This document shows, one piece after another, positions 1 through 9,200 of a stretch of DNA of 64,000 nt; position 1 is the stretch's first letter; each line of letters begins with the position of its first letter. Below the pieces are notes generated by a model. That model was not told where the DNA came from and ran no database searches. It worked only from the letters and a program-made list of their open reading frames with translations. The stretch is from contig JBFXGM010000023.1 in NCBI GenBank assembly GCA_050178015.1, positions 20,646 to 84,645 on the forward strand. Direction: 5' to 3'. This DNA is from Gaoshiqia sp050178015 (GTDB lineage: Bacteria > Bacteroidota > Bacteroidia > Bacteroidales > Prolixibacteraceae). The position numbers and the translations under genes were made by a program.

Positions 1-232
1 ACGACTGTAATTCAGTCACGGCACGCAGTTCATCCATTAATGGACTTTCGCGTTTCAGCGCCTTCATTAGTGATTTTGCTTCGGGCACCTCAACCACCAA
101 AGGGGTTTTCAGCGGAATGGCTCGAAAGGCCGAGTTCTCGGAATAGGCTTGGGTTTGCCGGGCCATAAAAAACCAAACGGCCCCCAGGATAATAATCAAT
201 ATAATAAGGGCAGGAAAAACGAATTTGCGCAT
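1..232 (-). CDS. membrane-anchored hypothetical protein, N-terminal part only
   Basis: The first 77 codons of a minus-strand gene are present; the rest lies beyond the left edge. The start is ATG at 232. Residues 4-24 are a strongly hydrophobic, isoleucine-rich segment after an MRK start, followed by a polar stretch (RQTQAYSENSAFRAIPL...) that should face the periplasm. The arrangement recalls large Bacteroidota proteins of the DUF3352 type, which start with one membrane anchor followed by a statement such as 'SAFKAVP', but too little is visible to decide. A Bacteroidota -7 element lies just upstream. Confidence 0.6.
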   Translation of the reverse strand, partial: MRKFVFPALIILIIILGAVWFFMARQTQAYSENSAFRAIPLKTPLVVEVPEAKSLMKALKRESPLMDELRAVTELQS

Positions 233-248
233 AATACCGGTTTTTTGA

Positions 249-275
249 CAAAAATAGTCGGTTACCAGCCACAAA
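249..275 (-). promoter_or_regulatory. promoter of the partial gene at 1-232
   Basis: Read on the minus strand the -7 element is TATTTTTG (249-256), matching the Bacteroidota consensus TAnnTTTG. A TTTG (272-275) lies upstream but with a spacing of only 15 bases, shorter than the usual 17-23, so the -33 part is doubtful. Confidence 0.5.
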
Positions 276-342
276 GTAAATAAATGGATGGGGAATTACC
301 CAGCATTCAGGCTCCGGTTAGCTAACAATATTTTTGCAGGGA

Positions 343-1602
343 CTACCTCCGGTGTTTCACCTCACTGGCCGGGACTATTTTGTAGAGTTTGTCAGACCGG
401 CGGATTTTTTCGGCCACACGCACCGAAAACAGGTCGCCTTTTTTTGCTTCGGAAACAGGTTTCAGGTCCACGCGGATTTCCTCTACCACCGTTTCCACCA
501 CGCCGGTCGTGGGGCCGGTCACCAGTATTCTGTCGCCCACTTTCAGCGTACCGGCTTCCAGTCGGAACTCGGCCACCCCGATGTTGGGGAAATAGTTCAT
601 GCCCCTGCCAATATACACCTTGCGTTCGGTAGCCAGCGAACCATAGTTTTTGCTCCACTCGCCCAACCGTTGCCCCAGGTAGTAGCCGTCCCAGAACCCC
701 CGGTTAAATACCGTGCTCAAACGGCGGTCCCAACCAGCCACTTTTTCGTCGGTAAACGAGCCTTCGAAATACGCGTCCACGGCCTCGCGGTAACATGTTA
801 CCACCGTTTTAACATACTCCGGGGAACGGGCGCGCCCTTCAATTTTGAGCACCGACACCCCGGCATCCAGCAGCTTGTTCAGGAAATGAATGGTCTTCAA
901 ATCTTTGGGTGACATGATGTACTCGTTGTCGATCTCCAGCTCGGCGCCGGTTTCCTGGTCAGTCACCGTGTAGGCACGGCGGCAGGTTTGCATGCAGCTG
1001 CCGCGGTTGGCCGACGAGTTCATCTCGTGCAGGCTGAGGTAACATTTGCCCGACACGGCCATGCACAGCGCCCCGTGGACAAACATTTCCAATTGCACCA
1101 GCTCGCCCTTGGGGCCACAGATATTTTGTTTTTTGATTTGATCGCTGATTTCCCACACGCGCCCCAGGTTCATCTCGCGTGCCAGCACAACCACATCGGC
1201 AAACTGGGCGTAAAACTTCACCGCCTCAATGTTGGTAATGTTCACCTGGGTAGAAATATGGACTTCCACTCCAATGGACCTGGCATACATGATTGCAGCA
1301 ATGTCGCTGGCAATGATGGCCGAAATGCCTGCCTCCTTGGCGGCATCGATCACCCGGTGCAGCTTGTCCAGCTCGTTGTCGAAAATAACGGTGTTGACCG
1401 TCAGGTAGGTTTTCACCCCGTTCTTGTGAGCCTTTTCGGCGATAGCATGCAAATCGTCGAGCGTAAAATTGTTCGACGAGCGGGCACGCATATTCAACTG
1501 CTCCACGCCAAAGTAAACCGACCCGGCACCCGCCTGAATGGCAGCGGCCAGCGACTCGTACGAGCCCACGGGGGCCATAATCTCTACATCTCTTCTTTCC
1601 AT
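343..1602 (-). CDS. peptidase U32 family protein (TrhP/RlhA-like)
   Basis: The 419-residue protein belongs to the U32 family, formerly called collagenases; characterised members such as E. coli TrhP and RlhA take part in prephenate-dependent hydroxylation of tRNA or 23S rRNA, so an RNA-modification role is more likely than proteolysis. The family signature is clear: EMFVHGALCMAVSGKCYLS near residues 172-190, followed by NRGSCMQTCRR. The cysteines at about 180, 187, 203 and 207 fit the iron-sulfur ligands of the family. A frame extension starts four codons earlier at a TTG, but the ATG at 1602 begins right after a good promoter and is preferred. The length is typical of the one-domain form. 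Which RNA is the target cannot be told from sequence. Confidence 0.85.
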   Translation of the reverse strand: MERRDVEIMAPVGSYESLAAAIQAGAGSVYFGVEQLNMRARSSNNFTLDDLHAIAEKAHKNGVKTYLTVNTVIFDNELDKLHRVIDAAKEAGISAIIASDIAAIMYARSIGVEVHISTQVNITNIEAVKFYAQFADVVVLAREMNLGRVWEISDQIKKQNICGPKGELVQLEMFVHGALCMAVSGKCYLSLHEMNSSANRGSCMQTCRRAYTVTDQETGAELEIDNEYIMSPKDLKTIHFLNKLLDAGVSVLKIEGRARSPEYVKTVVTCYREAVDAYFEGSFTDEKVAGWDRRLSTVFNRGFWDGYYLGQRLGEWSKNYGSLATERKVYIGRGMNYFPNIGVAEFRLEAGTLKVGDRILVTGPTTGVVETVVEEIRVDLKPVSEAKKGDLFSVRVAEKIRRSDKLYKIVPASEVKHRR

Positions 1603-1621
1603 GTGGTTTATCAATTGGCCG

Positions 1622-1652
1622 CAAAATTACATTTAATTTGGCGATGTGCCAA
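1622..1652 (-). promoter_or_regulatory. promoter of the U32 gene
   Basis: On the minus strand TTGG (1649-1652) and TAATTTTG (1622-1629) are separated by 19 bases, matching the Bacteroidota sigma factor consensus TTTG / TAnnTTTG. Transcription would begin about 13 bases before the ATG at 1602, giving a very short leader. Confidence 0.65.
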
Positions 1653-1754
1653 TTTTGGCGGCGAAGGGACAGGGAAATCGCTTTTAGGAATTAAATGCCA
1701 TTCTTTCTATTAGAAGCTGTTAAACTGCTCTTTTAAGGTCGTCACCACCCGTCC

Positions 1755-1832
1755 GGCCACGGCATACCGTGGCCTTACACGCCGGATAAAATCCGAAACG
1801 CACTAAAACGGGAAAGCCTGGTACGGTCACGA
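1755..1832. repeat. two short perfect palindromes in the 1.6-2.0 kb intergenic region
   Basis: The 390-base region between the U32 gene and the haem-binding genes holds no convincing gene. It contains GGCCACGG-cata-CCGTGGCC (1755-1774), and about 40 bases further GTCACGAC-ac-GTCGTGAC. Neither is followed by a T-tract, so they are not ordinary terminators. GC-rich palindromes of this size are common as dispersed intergenic repeats in Bacteroidota; whether these belong to such a family needs a genome-wide search. Confidence 0.45.
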
Positions 1833-1995
1833 CACGTCGTGACAAACATGCCATAGCCACATGGAAAGCCCATATTAACTTATCCTGCACCTACCGGAAA
1901 TGCCTCAGGCATTGGAAGCTTTTGATGCACATGTGCATTGAAAGGGTGAACTATATTTTAAAAGCGATTCCCTGATCGAAGGGAGAAATCTTCTC

Positions 1996-2466
1996 TTATT
2001 CACTGACCGGCAACAGCAAGCCTTCCTGGTAATGCCGGATCCATTCGGCCAGCGAATCGATCTGAGCAGGGGACAATCGCGCTTCGTGGTGGATGAGCGA
2101 ATAGGATTTCAGGGGCATGGCCCCGCGTTTTACTTCCCCGCGAATGCCTTCCAACAAACCGATGCGGTCAACAACCGAAAGGCGTCCCCATTCCGAGAAG
2201 TTCAGCTCCTGCTTTCCTTCGGTGATATGCTGGCTGATCAGCCAAGAAACCGGCGCCAGGTGGTGGTACCAATCGTAATTGGTTTGGTTGGAATGGCAAT
2301 CCATACAGGCATTGTTCAGCATCCGTTGCACACCCGGTGGCACCGGCGTTTGGCGATACAAATGGGCAGCGGTTACTTCCCCCGAATTTCGTTCGGGCTG
2401 AAAAAACTGTATGACCAATAAAACGGCCACCAATAGCAATCCACCAAGGCGAAGGATCTTCTTCAT
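1996..2466 (-). CDS. haem-binding domain protein (CxxCH), membrane-anchored
   Basis: The 156-residue protein starts at the ATG at 2466 (MKKILRLGG), giving an N-terminal hydrophobic segment at residues 7-24 that serves as export signal or anchor. The haem attachment motif CMDCH follows in the context NNACMDCHSNQTNYDWYHHLAPVSW, typical of the Bacteroidota haem-binding family PF14376. This is a small periplasmic c-type cytochrome-like protein, presumably handling single electrons. It is the second gene of a pair with the related protein at 2517-2906, about 50 bases apart, and probably cotranscribed. The reading frame extends upstream as far as 2556 but without an export signal, so the shorter form is preferred. 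The redox partner is unknown. Confidence 0.8.
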   Translation of the reverse strand: MKKILRLGGLLLVAVLLVIQFFQPERNSGEVTAAHLYRQTPVPPGVQRMLNNACMDCHSNQTNYDWYHHLAPVSWLISQHITEGKQELNFSEWGRLSVVDRIGLLEGIRGEVKRGAMPLKSYSLIHHEARLSPAQIDSLAEWIRHYQEGLLLPVSE

Positions 2467-2516
2467 ATAATTGTGTTTAAACGTGTTTGAAACCGACCGG
2501 TTTAGGCTGCAACGGA

Positions 2517-2906
2517 CTATTGCTTCAACAAAGCAGCGCTTTCTTTTTTCACCCATTCGGTCAGCAAATCGGACTCCGCTTTTGTGAGCGCTGCTTCGGG
2601 GTATTTCGTCACGAACTTGTTGGGCGGCATGGCGCCCTTCTCAATTTCCTTTTGGATATTGGAAAACACGGCCAGTTGTTTGATTTTACCCAGTTGATCC
2701 AGCGTATTGAAATTCAGTCCTGCCTTCGCTTCTTCATCTTTCTCCCCGTCGTAGTGACAATCGTAGCATTTGTTGATCATCACCGTTTTCACCTGTTCAG
2801 GCATCGGGTAGGTAATTTTTTCGTGTCTGGGGGCTTCCTGGGCAAAAGCCGCTGTTGCCCCCGGCAACACCAGAAGCAAGACGAATAAATGGGCTTGTTT
2901 TATCAT
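2517..2906 (-). CDS. haem-binding domain protein (CxxCH), secreted
   Basis: A 129-residue protein with a cleavable signal peptide (MIKQAHLFVLLLVLPGATAAFAQ, likely cleavage after AFAQ) and one haem motif, CYDCH, in the sequence INKCYDCHYDGEKDEEAKAGLNF. The C-terminal part, with GAMPPNKFVTKYPEAALT, mirrors GAMPLKSYSLIHHEARLS of the downstream protein, so the two are diverged paralogues of the same haem-binding family. It is the first gene of the pair; an inverted repeat in the leader (2923-2950) may act in its regulation. A periplasmic electron-transfer role is inferred from the family, not shown. Confidence 0.8.
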   Translation of the reverse strand: MIKQAHLFVLLLVLPGATAAFAQEAPRHEKITYPMPEQVKTVMINKCYDCHYDGEKDEEAKAGLNFNTLDQLGKIKQLAVFSNIQKEIEKGAMPPNKFVTKYPEAALTKAESDLLTEWVKKESAALLKQ

Positions 2907-2922
2907 GATTTTACAATTAAAA

Positions 2923-2950
2923 GCCCAACCGATCTGATGAATAGTTGGGC
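2923..2950. repeat. inverted repeat in the leader of the haem-protein pair
   Basis: GCCCAAC (2923-2929) and GTTGGGC (2944-2950) form a perfect 7-bp stem with a 14-base loop, 17 bases upstream of the ATG at 2906. It could be an operator or an RNA hairpin; no T-tract follows. Confidence 0.4.
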
Positions 2951-3110
2951 GCTCCAGTAAAAACTCGCTAACAGGCAGTTTTGTTCAAAGCGTACAAAAG
3001 CAGGTTCCTTACGTTGGCCCCAACATGACGAGAATAGCAAACTCAAAGCATCATATCGAATTCATTCCGGTACCTGTACCTTCAAAAGCAAAGGAGCCAA
3101 CTTGCAACAG

Positions 3111-3200
3111 ATCCTGAAACAAGTTCAGGATGACAGCCACCAAGAGCAACAGATGCCGAAACCCCTTCTGACCGCCGGGCAAGAAGTTCAGCATGACTAT
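3111..3200. repeat. intergenic hairpin and degenerate copy
   Basis: In the 330-base gap between sprA and the haem-protein pair, ATCCTGAA (3111-3118) and TTCAGGAT (3124-3131) form a perfect 8-bp stem with the loop acaag. The following text ATGACA and a second, degraded copy (AAGTTCAGCATGAC near 3185-3197) resemble a widely scattered Bacteroidota intergenic repeat of the type 'ATCCTGAA...TTCAGGATGACA'. Nothing else is recognisable in the gap. Confidence 0.5.
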
Positions 3201-3237
3201 CCAATAGCCTCCCCAAAAGAAACAAACTTAAATCCAT

Positions 3238-6200
3238 TTACTGCTCCAGCGTAAAGCGGAAGCTCACCCCAAAATTGGTGGTAGCGGTCGGAAAGGCCGA
3301 GGAGGTAAACGGCTCGTTGATCACCTTGTCGTAATACAGCCGCAGCTGGAAGCGGTCGCTCAGCATGTAGTCGGCAGTGGTTTTGATGGTGATGGCATTT
3401 TGCCCGGCCGTCAGCTGGTTATCATTTTCCATCAACTTCCGCAACAACGTTTTATTCTTGCGGAACGAAAGGTCGGCGCGGATGTTCAGGTCGTTCGAAT
3501 ACGCTTTCTGCGAATTTTTGGTTTTAATGATCAAGTCCATCCGCTGAAAGCGGTAGCCAAAGCCAAACGACACCTCGTTGCTCAACACTTCGGTAAGCTG
3601 GTTGTTGGCAAAGTTCAATGTCAGGTTGCGCGCCCGCTTAATTTCCACCCGGGTTGACATGTCGTTCAACCAGGTAACATCTATATTGATGAGCGGGTTG
3701 AGCTGTTCGGTAATACTCACCGAATTGATATCGTACTGGTTCACAAAATCGCCGTTCAGCAGGTTGGTGACATAGCTGAACCCGTCGCCGTAAAACGCAT
3801 CGTCGTAGCTAAGGTTCGTCAGGTATGAGCCCACATTGTACGACGAGCGGTACGAGTGGTTCAGGTTGATCGACTTGGCCACCTTGCTCAACCCTTTAAT
3901 TTTGGACACCACACCATCGTACGTAATCCGCCAATTGGGGCGCATGTATTTCAGCGAGGGGAAAGGCTCCAGCGCCACTTTCTCGGCCGACTGACCGGTG
4001 TAGGCCGCAATAAACGCGGGAATCATCACCTGCTGCGAGGTAGGACCGTAACCCAGTGGGTAGCCGGTTTGCGGGTTCACCATCTGCGGATCGTAGCCTT
4101 CGGCCGGATTGGGCACACGCCGGGCAGCCAGCCTGCGGGCAATAACAATGCGGTTGTCCAGCATCTTCTGGTAAGCATCCGACACCTCTATTTCGGCTTC
4201 GCCCATTTTGCTGAAGGCCGTTTTCCAGGTATTCACCGACATGGTGAAGTTGCCCCGTTCGGTGCGGTTCAGGGCGTTAAAGTTTCCGGTTTGGGTGTCG
4301 AAGATGTAGTATTCGCTGATATTTTCCGACTTCCCGCGATTGGCGGTCAGGTCGATGCGAAGAAAGGGTAACGGTTCGATATCGGCCCGGAAGGTAAAGG
4401 TTTCGTTGTGGCTCATCGTGTAGGGAGCGTTCAGCGTGGTGTCGCGGGTGATCCATCCCTTCAGGGCGGCATCGCGTGCAAAGTTGTCGTCTTGCCAGCC
4501 CAGCAAAAACGGCAGGCCCGGCGCCGTGGTGGAAGCGATGTTTCCAAACATGGCCGGATCGGGGCTGTACTTTCCCGATCCAAACAGGCTGGGCTCGGGC
4601 ATAAATCCCGGCAACACGGTCCCGTCAGAAGAAGAATAGGTCACCGCCAGTGTTTTTACGCTCATTAGTGTGCGGGCCGAGTAAAGCGCCATTTTGTAGG
4701 GCAGGGTTTCGGGCAGCGTCCGTTTCCCTTTCACGGTCAGCTTCGCGTTTTCAAGGTCGGCAACTGGTGTAAACCGCACCTGGTTTTCATTTACAATTTC
4801 CACGCTGCCGCGCACCATCATCCCGCGTTCGTTGTACACCTGCACCTGGACCTCGCGCGTTTTCAACTTGTGGTCGATCAGGCTGGGCACGTTGGCCTTG
4901 AGGTCAACCGCTCCTGAATATTCCACCTCCTTCACCCGGGTGCCGTTCGCCCCGGAAGCCACTTTTTCAACTGCCTGCGCCCGGCTGGAGGAACTGCGGG
5001 CCGACCGCGACTGGCTCACAAAACGCTGGTTCACCTCCTTCAAAAAAGGCACCTTGTTGTACAGGTTCAGCATCGAAAACTGGCCGTTGCCCTGCATCAC
5101 CCGCGAATTTTCCGCCACGTTGCCCAGCTCCACCGACTCGTCGGTGAGCGATCCGGCCGTCCAATCGTACATGGCCTGGTAGCGCCCGGTGAGCGTAATC
5201 CAGTTAAACAGCGGGAATTTATTGATGGGCACCTGGTACGAGGCATTCAGCACATGGTGGTAAAGCACGGGCCGCCCCATATTCAGCAAGTTGGTCAGGA
5301 TCGAGTCCTTTTTGATCTGGTAGTCGTCATCGCCCCGGTTGATGCGCCCTTCCGGCTCATCGATGCGTGCCGTTCCTTCCGACGAAAAGTCCACCTTCAG
5401 CGAGCGGGTGAGGTTGTACCGGATATCAAAATTGCGGCGCCAGATAAAATCTTTTTCCACCGTTAACGGGATGATCAGGTTCGGATTGGAAATGTTGCGG
5501 GTTTGCACCTCCTTATAATAACGATAAAGCTCATTCCTATAAGAAATCTGGGTGGGCAGCAGGTAAAAATTGAAATCCTTAACCAGTTTAAATGCATTAC
5601 CCTTCAATAGTTTTGAATTTTTGAACGGTTCGATTACCTCCGGGCGCGTGCTGAAATTGTAGGTCAAAGCGCCCCGGTGGCTCTTTTCGGTGCTGTATTT
5701 GGTATTGATGTCGCGTTCTTTTTCCTCATTGAAGGAATACGATGCGGAGAAGTTGGCCGGATCATACAGCCGAGGCTTCCCGGATTTGCTCACTTTATCC
5801 ACCTTCACATTATTGAGAACAATACTTTTGCGGGTCGAAAAATCCTGGGCCACCTTTTTGATCGAGTCTTTTTCGGCCGAAGAGCTGGATCGGCGCAGGG
5901 CATCTTTCATGGTTACATCCGGGTCGAGCGGGTTGTATTTCGGGTTGCTTACACTGCGCGAAACGCCCACGTACAGGGGAATGCGGACCTGGGCCTCTTT
6001 CGGGAAAAACTTGCCCAACTCTAGGCTGGAGGAGATGTCGAACTCGGTCAGGGCATCCATCGCCCGTTCGCTGGCGCTTTGGTCGATGCTGCCAAAGCCA
6101 ACCGAACGGTGACGCCCGGCAAAAACGACCGATCCCAAATCGGCCAGCTTGGTCGATACCCGCAGGTTGGCCGCCCAGCCGCCATTGTCGTCCAGCTCGC

Positions 6201-9200
6201 TCAGGCGAAGTTCGTTAGCCCACACTTCCACCGACTTTGGCCCGGGATTAAATTCCGACGTCTTTTTATGACGGATCCCCATCATCATCACTTCCACGTT
6301 GCCCAAGTTGGGGTTCCCTTTCACCTTCACATAGTTTTTGTTGTCGTTCCAGCCTTCGTGGATCATCTCAAATACATCCGAAGTCCGCAGGGTTGAACCG
6401 GGTTGGTGCATGGCTTCGTTTCGCGAAAGCTTGACATCGGTAAATAGACTAAGCGGAATGTTGATCCGGTTGGCCTCGGGCCACACGGCATAGCGGTCGG
6501 CCTCGATGTTCCCGTTGTACAGGCCGGGTGCGGTCAGTTTCAGCGGCACTTCATACTCGTAATAGCTATTGTCGTAGTCCGAGCCAATACGCATAAAAAA
6601 GTACAGCTCATCATCATTCACCGGATAACCATCAAGTTCTTCGGCATGGAGTTCGAGCTTGAGCCGCTTGTACTGCCGAAAGTCGAGGTAAATATTCTTA
6701 TAGGCTGCCCGCGAGTCCCCCTGCTCCAGGTCGGTTGCCCGTAGCACCAGCGACTGCTCGTTCAACTGCAACAGCTGCGCATTCGAAGGGTCAATCACGC
6801 GATCGATGCCCGGGGGAAGGATGTAGTTCACCGGCTTGCGGTCGCTGTTTTCTTCGATATTTACTACCGAAACGTCAAACTGGGTATTCATGCCCGTGCC
6901 GTCATCCAGCAGTTCCAGCTTGTCGGTGTAGCGGCGCCAGTCGGCCCGCACCAGCTCCAGCGTGGCAAAGCGCAAAAACACCGGGTCGCTGAACTGGCTC
7001 AGGAACATGCGCATAAAACGGATCGAACTAAAATCGGAAATGCCTCCAATCACCTGCTCCGGCTGCTTCACGGGCACTTTAAACTGGTACCATTTCACTT
7101 CGCCTACTTTCCCGTTGGCCAGCTCTACCCGTGCAGTCCGGATGTCTGAAATGTAATTGTTCCCCAACGTCATGTCCTGTCGGCGGATACTTACCCGATA
7201 CTGGTAGTAACGTTCATATTCATTCAGGGTATTGTCGCTGTTGATGTCTTCCACATCGGGCAAGGTGTAGGCCGAAGTGGTGTAGGATTCGGGCGATTTC
7301 GATGCCGGAACAGAGTTTCCCTCCGGTCCGTTATATTTCTTGTACCGGTCGCGGATGCCCACTTCCTCCGCATCAAAATCTGATCCGCGGTAGTAGTGAT
7401 AGTTGTCGCCCGAAGGGTCTTGCAAAAACTCTTCAAGCACATCCTGGTCGAGAATGTTCTGCACGGCCTGCAAATAACCACTGTAAAAGGTTTGTTCGTG
7501 CGCATCGGACAAACCGTCGAAACCGACATCCTGACGGATGATAATTTCCGGGTCGGTAACAAAACTATTGGTAATTTGGGTTTTGTTTGAAACCTGTCCC
7601 CACACGGTTGTATCCACATTGGCAATTTCGTCGGTTTCGGGCAGACCATTTTCAAACGATTTGCGCGAGTCTTTCAGCATGTCTTCCGAAATATCGCCCA
7701 GGTTGAAATACAGGTCACCTCCCTCGTGCAAGCCAAGGGTGTCGTTCACAAAGGGGTCCATCATCCAGAATTCGATGTATTCAACGTTGGCCGATTCAAA
7801 GTCGGTGGTTTCAATTTTTCGCATAATGCCGCCCCAGCGTGTTTCAGGCTGGCGGAGTGTTCCGTCAGGATTGATCCCAGCCGAATAGGGCGAAGGATTG
7901 GTGTCGAAATTATAGGGGCCTCGCTCTTCGGGGTAATAGGCCAGGTCGAACACCGAAATGTTGGTAGGCACGCCGATTTCGGTGTCCTTGTCGGGGAAGA
8001 TCTCCCGCTGATACACTTCGCGCACCAAGTGGTCCGACAACTGCTCTTTGTCCTGCCGGATATGGGCCGGTGTTTGGGCGGTGTTACGCAGAAACAGCGG
8101 ATCGATCACATACCAGGCCAGTTTGGCGCGGTTAAAGCTGTAAGCCAGTTCGTCATCCAAATCGCCCTCCGGAAAACGGGCCTGCTTTTGCGGGGTACTG
8201 GCCAGCACCCACGATTGCCGGGCCCGCAGGTCGATCGACGTTTGGGTCGATTCAAAATCATCGATATAAACCGTGGAGTTGGTCACACCCGACTCGCCCA
8301 CGACTAACTGCGCCACTTCGGCCTCCACCGACACGGTTGACACTTCTTTGGTTTCGATGAAGGGCAGCTTATCCACTAGTTTGGTCAGCAAATTGGATTG
8401 GGTGGTATAGTTGGCGTCCAGTCCGAACATGGCGTTCGAAATCGGATCGTCACCATAATTCACTTTCTGGGTCAGCGGGCGCTCGTTCATATAAAGTATG
8501 GTAGCGCCCAGGTTGAAGTTGTCCGAAAAGGCATAGTTGGCGTGGGTCCCGATCAGCGTTTTGCGCTGAACCGTGAACAAATCTTCGCTTTCAGTTGAAA
8601 TTTGCAGGTTTGCCCCCGACTCCAGGTAGGCGGGGTTGATGATTTTCACCCGCCCCAGGGTGTAGTCCACCGTGTAGTCAATATTTTCAACCAGGGTGAT
8701 CCCCCCCGAAGTGACTTTCACCGACCCTTGGGCCAGGTTGAAGGTGCCCAGCGATATTTCGGAACTGGACGAACCTTTATAGCTCCCCTTCAACACATAC
8801 TTATTGTGACTGGCATCCTGCTCGGCATAAGTACGGGTGGAATCGTACAACGACTGATAGACGTATTTCTCGGCAAAGGCAGTTCCCTGGATGGAATCGC
8901 GCAACAGGCGGCCAAAAGGCTCGACCGAGGGGAAAATAATCCGCCCGCTGGCCGAGTGTACCGTCACTCCTTCAATAAAATCGAAAACGCCGTTTCGCCC
9001 GGGATCGAGCTGGGAATTCAAATTGTCGAGGTTAAGCACATTCAGCAAAATATGTCCTTGCAAGTTGGATTCCGGCAAGTAGTTGATGTAGGTTCCGGTG
9101 GAGTCGTTCAGGTACAGCACATCCAGGATAAACTCTTCGCTGCTGAGCTGATAGGCATTCAGGTTGTAAATATTTTTCATCATCAGCTTCCAGGTAGGAA